A DNA stretch of 7,827 nt from positions 1-7,827 of the forward strand of contig JANRJY010000065.1 in NCBI GenBank assembly GCA_033763735.1, written 5' to 3'. The translations under genes and the position numbers were made by a program. The first letter of the stretch is position 1. Every line of letters begins with the position of its first letter. This document shows positions 5,801-7,827 of the stretch, piece by piece. This DNA comes from JANRJY01 sp033763735. GTDB taxonomy: Bacteria; Bacteroidota; Bacteroidia; Cytophagales; UBA9547. The notes below the pieces were generated by a model, which was given only the letters and a program-made list of their open reading frames with translations, made no database searches and was not told the DNA's origin.

Positions 5801-7827
5801 TTTATGCTTCTGCATCCATCAATCAATTACAATACCGCATGTTAACTCAAGCTATTGGACAGCGCTTTCAACAAGAAGGTATTAAAACATTTATTTTTGG
5901 GCCTGAAACGCTTCCGGCCAATGGAGGATGGGATTCGTATATCCAAAACATAATAACCGATCCAAATTCCAGACCTTATTTAGGGGCACATGCTATCCAT
6001 AATTACGATCCTACTGGGGTAACTGCCGGAAACACAGATCCCGGAGCTTGGGGCACTCTAAAAAATTATGCTCGAAATGCAAATTTAAACACTGCTCGTA
6101 CTTTATATCTAAACCATCCTTTGAATCCTCGACCTGGTAGCAATACAGTTAATGGATCTCCAAATGGAATACAATCTTGGCAAACCGAAACATCTGGTTT
6201 TGCGCCAAATTGGACAGGTGGATTTGCCTATGGAGGTCAAATATTCAACTCTTTATATCATGGTAATTGTAGTGGTTGGACTTTTTGGACTTTTGGCGGA
6301 TCCAAAGGAAGTGCATATGGGCAGGCATATGATGACGGCACATTTTCTACAATATATTATGCCCAAAAACACTATTCCAAATATATTCGTCCGGGTGCTA
6401 TCAGAATGCCTGCAAGCGTAAATACTGTTTCAGGCGTAGTTATGGTAGCTTTTCAAAACGTTGATAATACTTTGGCCATAGTTGCTTTAAATACAAGCGG
6501 CTCTTCTCAAGCAATTAGTCTAAGCGGAACTAATGTCCCACCACGATATAAAATGTTTCAGTCATATGCTTATAGCTATTGGGTTGAACTAAATACAACT
6601 ACTGGTTTTGCAGTTTTGCCTCCAAATTCAATGACAACTTTTTGGGGTGGAGGAAACGTGTTTGTGGCTGCTACCAGTGTATCTGTATCAGGTACCAATA
6701 GTGTCACAGTAATCACTTCTCCGGGAGGTACATTGCAATTATTGTCCAATGTTAATCCTGCCACGGTGATAGATAAATCCGTGACATGGACTTTACAAAC
6801 CCTGACTGGTAAGGGCTTTATCGATGCCACGGGACTATTAACCGGCTCTGCAAATGGAACGGTGCGTGTTAGAGCTACTTCCAATACCACTCCAACAGTA
6901 TTTGGAGAACTTGTTGTTACAATTTCCGGTCAGTATCAACCAGTTATAGGTGTAACTGTTTCAGGACAAGGTGGCGTTAGTGCCATTACAACCTTAGCAG
7001 GAACACTTCAAATGATAGGAAATTTTAATCCATCCACGGCAAGCAATCAATCTATTTCCTGGTCATTAAATCCATCTTCAGGAATAGCTTCCATCAATTC
7101 TTCAGGGTTACTTTCAGCATTGAATAATGGAATTGTAACAGTCATAGGAACTTCTGTTGATAATCCTTCCTTTTTTTCAAGATTTGTTGTAACTATTTCA
7201 GGTCAGCCACTCCCTGTTTCTTCAGCAACTGTCGATGGTTTAGGTGGAATAAGAGCCATAACTACATTAGGTGGAAATTTACAAATGGTAGCAACCTATT
7301 CTCCTTCAAATGCAACTAGTACTACAGTGGGATGGGCAAAAACAGATCCATCCAATCTGGCAACCATTAATGCTTCAACTGGATTAATTACTGCAAATGG
7401 ATCAGGAAATGGAACTATTACAATTACTGGAACTTTTACCACATGGGGCATTTCAGCAATTAGAGTAATTACAATTTCTGGCCAAATTTCTCCTGTGACT
7501 TCAACTACAATCACAGGTACAGTTTCTGGTATTGGTTTAACCAATTTATTATCCGTTGCAGGCGGAAGCTTACAAATGATTGCACCCTACAGCCCATCAA
7601 ATGCCAACAGCAACACCTTACTTACCTGGCAGGCAGCCCAGATACCCGGAGGCGTATCGGCTACTTTCAATACCAGTACAGGGGTTCTACTAGCAGGCAA
7701 CAATGGCAATGGCATTGTTACTATTACTGGAAATTATGGTGGTGTATTCGCATCGGCACAAGTCACCATCACAGGTCAAAACGTGCCGGTAGTGAGTGGC
7801 ACGGTTACCGGCTTACCGAGCAATACC
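2782..7827 (+). CDS. Giant secreted multidomain glycoside hydrolase, GH30-like (3' end outside window)
   Basis: A continuous reading frame of 1682 codons runs from ATG 2782 to the window edge with no stop. The start is fixed by a typical signal peptide (residues 1-22) and an in-frame TGA at 2641 upstream. Domains in order: beta-sandwich (about 23-173), three cadherin/Ig-like modules (174-525), a carbohydrate-binding-like beta-sandwich (526-713), an Ig-like module (714-827), a clan GH-A catalytic region of GH30 type with its C-terminal beta-sandwich (828-1288), then Big_2-like repeats from 1296 to the end. Predicted acid/base is Glu1001 in FVNEP and nucleophile Glu1136 in WQTE. It should be exported and act extracellularly on a beta-linked glycan; the substrate (glucan, xylan or other) cannot be told. 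A T9SS sorting domain is expected at the unseen C terminus but not shown. Codon use shifts to higher GC after about 7555. It stands alone behind its own promoter, with no SusC/SusD partner in view. Confidence 0.92.
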   Translation, partial: MKPTIQKVIFSLLLLINTQIFAQFYFQDFAGGVVPANVTAEPVYTLSNVSNQLRIVIDKNDLFQSVNFSLPGLNLSNINSRIVSFNIRTDTLSRKIPFNITAIASDGTQSSSAVTKTIESTSKYRTITFYFPDAGSVNWSNIRNLFLTFNLGTTIQATTYLDDFRIGAGTAARPYFQSIPTQQILVNSGSVKRKILFTMDATILQHNVTYSAVSSNPALVPNPTFDNPVILSNSLFTHDIAIGGTAQLLSNRPVFMNISPVANQIGMANITVTATTSSTVPGITLGSSTNVFTVWVKRNEAPTIGTFPSVLNVGSGVPTKFRISNISNNNPEADQQMTISGISSDGSVLNNSNIVVSFSGKGRDADVTITPSAFGTLPARTTTITLTITDNGGTAVGGNNTSQINIPVNVFPILYKSPSFNNIPNDVRYITAGVKSYTITGLTDGNAGAAISSVSAVSSNGAIMANPTISYTPGNNYAVMTYNIATAGVVTVSVTATNFGAPANSNGNSSTTKTFQVTGLSPALLGYIEPFTVVSIDGENYYLPLNEFQSWRDTNNTVKWYAEGQGTLNWTYSINSSTGIGTISTSKLNGFDGAKWFAGLWYKPVPGGTFDMASFPYFSMDIRSTNTVGNATVAVDLWDVNNNRYGLATYATPTSTFQNYTFCFNNIPSSPNFDFSKVKMILFNIPSNETGAGIYNYQGTVEMRNLRLGNAAQGIGSCPSTQTIVTIDTITTRYYTSSGSPIARVITLTGVTAGRSAVVGVNPNPVTLSISSSGPITPSIGSVVNGNALLTFNTQTASTTTVTITGSASGATTNRRVLTILVENAPGTTYTATINNTIGATMPDGFQGQTMEGFGATLNGNVGGIGNYSYQTPVDYIINGIADQGMSFARMAIPPNFEDVNDNNDPNIINFDAFDEDALMIDQYLAYKAAGVERFIGTMWSIPLWTKYNKNDIVPNAVQWIGDNTLDSSYIKEVAEFCAAYVYMLKQKTGIELYAIDFVNEPQFNQFYASASINQLQYRMLTQAIGQRFQQEGIKTFIFGPETLPANGGWDSYIQNIITDPNSRPYLGAHAIHNYDPTGVTAGNTDPGAWGTLKNYARNANLNTARTLYLNHPLNPRPGSNTVNGSPNGIQSWQTETSGFAPNWTGGFAYGGQIFNSLYHGNCSGWTFWTFGGSKGSAYGQAYDDGTFSTIYYAQKHYSKYIRPGAIRMPASVNTVSGVVMVAFQNVDNTLAIVALNTSGSSQAISLSGTNVPPRYKMFQSYAYSYWVELNTTTGFAVLPPNSMTTFWGGGNVFVAATSVSVSGTNSVTVITSPGGTLQLLSNVNPATVIDKSVTWTLQTLTGKGFIDATGLLTGSANGTVRVRATSNTTPTVFGELVVTISGQYQPVIGVTVSGQGGVSAITTLAGTLQMIGNFNPSTASNQSISWSLNPSSGIASINSSGLLSALNNGIVTVIGTSVDNPSFFSRFVVTISGQPLPVSSATVDGLGGIRAITTLGGNLQMVATYSPSNATSTTVGWAKTDPSNLATINASTGLITANGSGNGTITITGTFTTWGISAIRVITISGQISPVTSTTITGTVSGIGLTNLLSVAGGSLQMIAPYSPSNANSNTLLTWQAAQIPGGVSATFNTSTGVLLAGNNGNGIVTITGNYGGVFASAQVTITGQNVPVVSGTVTGLPSNT
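2848..3300 (+). other. N-terminal beta-sandwich domain of the hydrolase, family not identified
   Basis: Residues 23-173 begin FYFQDF and end with a YLDDFRIGAG strand. An opening '-F-x-D-F' and a closing '-x-D-D-F-x-I-G' are typical of jelly-roll carbohydrate-binding or anchoring domains in Bacteroidota secreted proteins, since the two end strands pair. I cannot assign a specific family. A role in glycan binding is possible but unproven. Confidence 0.45.
3301..4347 (+). repeat. Three cadherin/Ig-like modules in the hydrolase N-terminal half
   Basis: Three modules of about 110-125 residues occur in tandem: 3301-3675 (opens PYFQSIPTQ), 3676-4017 (opens NEAPTIGTFP) and 4018-4347 (opens ILYKSPSFNNIP). 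Each has an opening strand ending in -I-P or -F-P, a middle segment of the type 'SS-N/D-x' followed by a strand near NPT or NNSN, and a closing strand with ITVTA, ITLTITDNGG or VTVSVTATN. The copies are strongly diverged, so they are protein-level repeats rather than recent DNA duplications. Such modules usually act as spacers or adhesion stalks. Boundaries are approximate. Confidence 0.5.
4357..4920 (+). other. Carbohydrate-binding-like beta-sandwich domain before the catalytic region
   Basis: Residues about 526-713 open with GYIEPFTVVSIDG and close with GTVEMRNLRLGNA, with SFPYFSMDIRS and a VAVDLWDVNNNR strand between. It is rich in aromatic residues (several Trp and Tyr: WRDTNN, VKWYAEG, WFAGLWYKP) that could stack on sugars. 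The layout is that of a roughly 185-residue jelly roll resembling binding modules next to glycosidases. No numbered CBM family could be assigned by eye. A following Ig-like stretch (4921-5262) links it to the enzyme. Confidence 0.5.
5263..6645 (+). other. GH30-like catalytic barrel and its C-terminal beta-sandwich
   Basis: Residues 828-1288 follow the order of GH30 enzymes. EGFGAT (852-857) is the first barrel strand. FARMAIPP follows, with Arg890. W940-S-I-P-L-W945 plus T-K matches the 'WS-x-P-x-W-x-K' loop. FVNEPQF holds the acid/base Glu1001. H1073-N-Y1075 fits the later His-x-Tyr strand. WQTE holds the nucleophile Glu1136, and W1166-T-F-W1169 follows it. YYAQKHYSKYIRPGA begins the beta-sandwich, which ends in LPPNSMTTFW. 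The retaining GH-A mechanism is inferred from the Glu pair. The 135-residue spacing between the two Glu is longer than the roughly 85-105 I recall from characterised GH30 enzymes. Other GH-A families cannot be excluded, and the subfamily is unknown. Confidence 0.8.
6667..7827 (+). repeat. Tandem Big_2-like Ig repeats, four complete and one partial
   Basis: Repeats lie at 6667-6933 (89 residues), 6934-7206 (91), 7207-7485 (93), 7486-7779 (98) and 7780 onward (cut by the window end). Each has a 'V-x-G-x-G-G-x' opening, a 'G-G-x-LQM' strand, 'NPST/SPSNA', a Trp in the next strand (e.g. SWSLN, GWAKT, TWQAA), an 'I-N-A-S-T-G-L-x' turn, 'NG-x-x-T-I-T-G' and a closing 'V-T-I-S-G-Q'. The pattern matches the bacterial Ig-like group 2 family. 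Some DNA-level similarity remains, for instance around the LQM strand (caaatgata, caaatggta, caaatgatt). The array probably continues beyond the window. Confidence 0.82.

Noticed and set aside
6152..6421. Plus-strand open frame in another phase across the GH30 nucleophile region
   Set aside because: It overlaps the catalytic core in a different frame and its sequence resembles no known protein. The sense frame carries all conserved motifs.
6576..7544. Minus-strand open frames (6576-6890 and 7296-7544) opposite the Ig-like repeats
   Set aside because: They are by-products of the biased codon use of the sense strand; no start signals or family features.
2536..7827. Polysaccharide utilisation locus
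   Set aside because: A glycosidase alone is not enough; there is no SusC-like transporter, SusD-like lipoprotein or sensor/regulator in the window.
6667..7827. CRISPR array or other short-unit repeat
   Set aside because: The repetition is of about 270-295 bases, diverged and protein-coding, not short exact repeats with spacers.
1..7827. Mobile elements, tRNA or rRNA genes
   Set aside because: No transposase or integrase motifs, no terminal inverted repeats flanking a gene, and no RNA gene signatures were seen on either strand.

Overview
The window looks like chromosomal DNA from a member of the Bacteroidota. The evidence is a C-terminal sorting domain of the type IX secretion system (T9SS), large Ser/Thr/Asn/Gly-rich surface proteins, a -33 TTG / -7 TAnnTTTG type promoter, starts without a Shine-Dalgarno sequence, and an AT-rich composition. 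The menB product reads closer to my recollection of Bacteroidales/Sphingobacteria-type MenB (Gly in the QTGP motif) than to the flavobacterial type with Asp there. Genus and species cannot be told from this window.

Layout, all real genes on the + strand. (1) Positions 1-1449 are the 3' end of a large secreted surface protein ending in a T9SS type A sorting domain. (2) Three bases later, 1453-1641 encodes a 62-residue secreted peptide with a Pro-Ile-Asp motif, a hydrophobic stretch and a basic tail, resembling a short sorting signal of the PID-CTERM kind. (3) Positions 1708-2535 encode MenB, the menaquinone-pathway naphthoate synthase; its start codon lies inside a perfect 12-bp inverted repeat. 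(4) Positions 2536-2781 are an AT-rich intergenic region with a good Bacteroidota-type promoter. (5) From 2782 to the window end runs a single open frame of 1682 codons without a stop. It is the largest gene here and encodes a secreted multidomain glycoside hydrolase: signal peptide, beta-sandwich domain, three cadherin/Ig-like modules, a carbohydrate-binding-like domain, another Ig-like module, a clan GH-A (GH30-like) catalytic barrel with its beta-sandwich, then four complete and one partial bacterial Ig-like (Big_2-like) repeats.

Functionally, the two large flanking proteins look like exported cell-surface or extracellular products, the 3' one probably acting on a polysaccharide. menB is a housekeeping gene of respiratory quinone synthesis with no evident functional link to either. 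No SusC/SusD pair, transporter, regulator, RNA gene, CRISPR array or mobile element is visible. I found no clear new system. The points most worth a second look are the architecture of the giant hydrolase, an abrupt GC rise inside its fourth Ig-like repeat, the tiny PID-type peptide, and the hairpin at the menB start.
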